A stretch of DNA of 6,004 bases from Acidobacteriota bacterium (GTDB lineage Bacteria; Acidobacteriota; Vicinamibacteria; Vicinamibacterales; UBA8438). A model generated the notes under the pieces. The model ran no database searches, was not told where the DNA came from, and was given only the letters and a program-made list of their open reading frames with translations. The position numbers were made by a program, and so were the translations under genes. Location: assembly GCA_011523485.1 (NCBI GenBank), contig WTGR01000236.1:1-6004 (forward strand), in the 5' to 3' direction. Numbering within the stretch: the first letter of the stretch is position 1; each line of letters opens with the position of its first letter. Below, piece after piece: positions 4,922-6,004 of this stretch.

Positions 4922-6004
4922 CCCCGGATCCTCGCAAGCTGTTCGTCCAGCCGCGCCGGATCGGTGACCGGCTCCCGGCAGGTGAAGTTAGTGCAGACGT
5001 ACGCCGTGGGGCGCCCCTCGATCTCCCGCAGGGCGCCGACGAAGGGCAGCCGCTTACCAAGGCGGGCCTGCCCGTCGCCCGGCGTCACGCGCAGCCGCAC
5101 CGCGAACGGGAGGTAGCGCGCCGCCACCACCCGCTCGAGCGCGCGGGTCTCGGGCGCGTCGGGATCCCCGACGATCACGATCTGCGTGGCCGGGGCGTGA
5201 TAGCGAACCAGAGCCGCCATCATCAGCGGCACGGCCCGCGCAGCCTGCCCGAGACGCGTCCCGAACCGGCCGAGCGTCTTCTCCACCCGGGCCGCCGCGT
5301 CCGGGTCCTCGCGCAGGTGCGACAGCGTAAGCAGATTCTCGATCGCCACCGAGCTGGCGGCGGGCTCGGCGCCGTCGTACTCCTCCTTGACCCGCAGGAG
5401 CACGGAGGGGTCATCCCCGGTGGTCGCGAACCAGCCGCCCCCCTCGTCGTCCCAGAACAGCGCGTCCTGCCGGGCCTGCAGCTCGACAGCCCAGTCGAGC
5501 CACGCTGGATCGCCGGCGGTCTGGAACAGCTCCAGCAACCCCCAGACCAGATACGCGTAGTCCTCGGCGTAACCGTCGATGGACACCGCGCCGTCGCGGG
5601 CGCGCCGCCGCAGGATGCGCCGATCGGGGTCCCACAGCCGTTCCCGTGCGAACGTCGCCGCCCGGGTCGCGGCTTCGAGGCTCCGCTCGGCCGCCGCGCC
5701 GTCCAGCACGTGCGCGGCCCGCGCCAGGGCCGCGATCATCAGGCCGTTCCAGGCCGCGAGCACCTTGTCGTCGAGATGCGGACGGGGCCGCTTCTCGCGC
5801 GCGTCGAACAGCGTCCTCCGCGCCGCGCCCAGCGTCGCCGTGACGTCGTCCACGGTGCGGCCGGTCAGCTTCGCGATCTCGCCGACGTCCTGCTGGAGGA
5901 AGGGGATGTTCCGGCCCTTGAACTCCCCCATCGGATCCTGCGGGGCGTTGCCCCCGGCCTGGATCCCGAGCCGGCGCTTCGCCACCTCCGCGTCGGCGCC
6001 CAGC
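4918..6004 (-). CDS. YyaL/SSP411-family protein, C-terminal part (5' end outside window)
   Basis: The visible 361 residues are the C-terminal half of a YyaL (DUF255, spermatogenesis-associated protein 20) family protein. Full-length members have an N-terminal thioredoxin-like domain and a C-terminal alpha/alpha-toroid like that of six-hairpin sugar-processing enzymes. Visible hallmarks are GEFKGRNIPFL, RPRPHLDDKVLAAWNGLMIA, SIDGYAEDYAYLVWGLLELFQ, DDEGGGWFATTGDD and the ending YVCTNFTCREPV with its paired cysteines. The frame is open to the window edge; the GTG at 5985 is an internal Val codon (preceding residues LGADAE), not a start. The N-terminal domain lies beyond 6004 and was not seen. 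The biochemical role of the family is poorly established. It is followed by the 116-residue gene with an ATGA overlap. Confidence 0.92.
   Translation of the reverse strand, partial: LGADAEVAKRRLGIQAGGNAPQDPMGEFKGRNIPFLQQDVGEIAKLTGRTVDDVTATLGAARRTLFDAREKRPRPHLDDKVLAAWNGLMIAALARAAHVLDGAAAERSLEAATRAATFARERLWDPDRRILRRRARDGAVSIDGYAEDYAYLVWGLLELFQTAGDPAWLDWAVELQARQDALFWDDEGGGWFATTGDDPSVLLRVKEEYDGAEPAASSVAIENLLTLSHLREDPDAAARVEKTLGRFGTRLGQAARAVPLMMAALVRYHAPATQIVIVGDPDAPETRALERVVAARYLPFAVRLRVTPGDGQARLGKRLPFVGALREIEGRPTAYVCTNFTCREPVTDPARLDEQLARIRG

Overview
The window looks like a piece of chromosome from a GC-rich, diderm (outer-membrane-bearing) bacterium. GC richness is evident throughout. The outer membrane is inferred from a TolC-type outer-membrane channel with a signal peptide. 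The combination of an ECF sigma factor, a zinc-finger anti-sigma factor fused to a bactofilin-like beta-helix, and a YyaL-type protein would fit Acidobacteriota or a similar lineage. That placement is an impression from gene content, not a demonstrated assignment.

Every supported gene lies on the minus strand, so transcription runs from high to low coordinates. In that order: the C-terminal part of a YyaL/SSP411-family protein (cut by the window edge at 6004); a 116-residue unknown protein coupled to it through an ATGA overlap (4571-4921); a 280-nt intergenic region with two tandem copies of a conserved element; an ECF sigma factor (3682-4290); a membrane-bound anti-sigma/bactofilin-like fusion coupled to it by a second ATGA overlap (2054-3685); a 236-nt intergenic region with two more tandem copies of the element; a TolC-family outer-membrane protein (153-1817); and the 5' part of a tRNA-Leu(UAA) running off position 1.

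The most interesting signal is regulatory. Upstream of both the sigma factor and the tolC-like gene sits a tandem pair of elements sharing TACGCGCCGG-N11-ATTACG (plus-strand reading, with a few changes in one copy). In both places the two copies are exactly 72 bp apart. On the minus strand each reads as a GTAAT box, a 17-nt spacer and a CGTA box, which matches the general layout of ECF promoters. The simplest model is that the ECF sigma factor drives its own sigma/anti-sigma operon and the downstream tolC-like gene through doubled promoters, forming a small envelope-stress-like regulon. The element is seen directly; its role as promoter is inferred.
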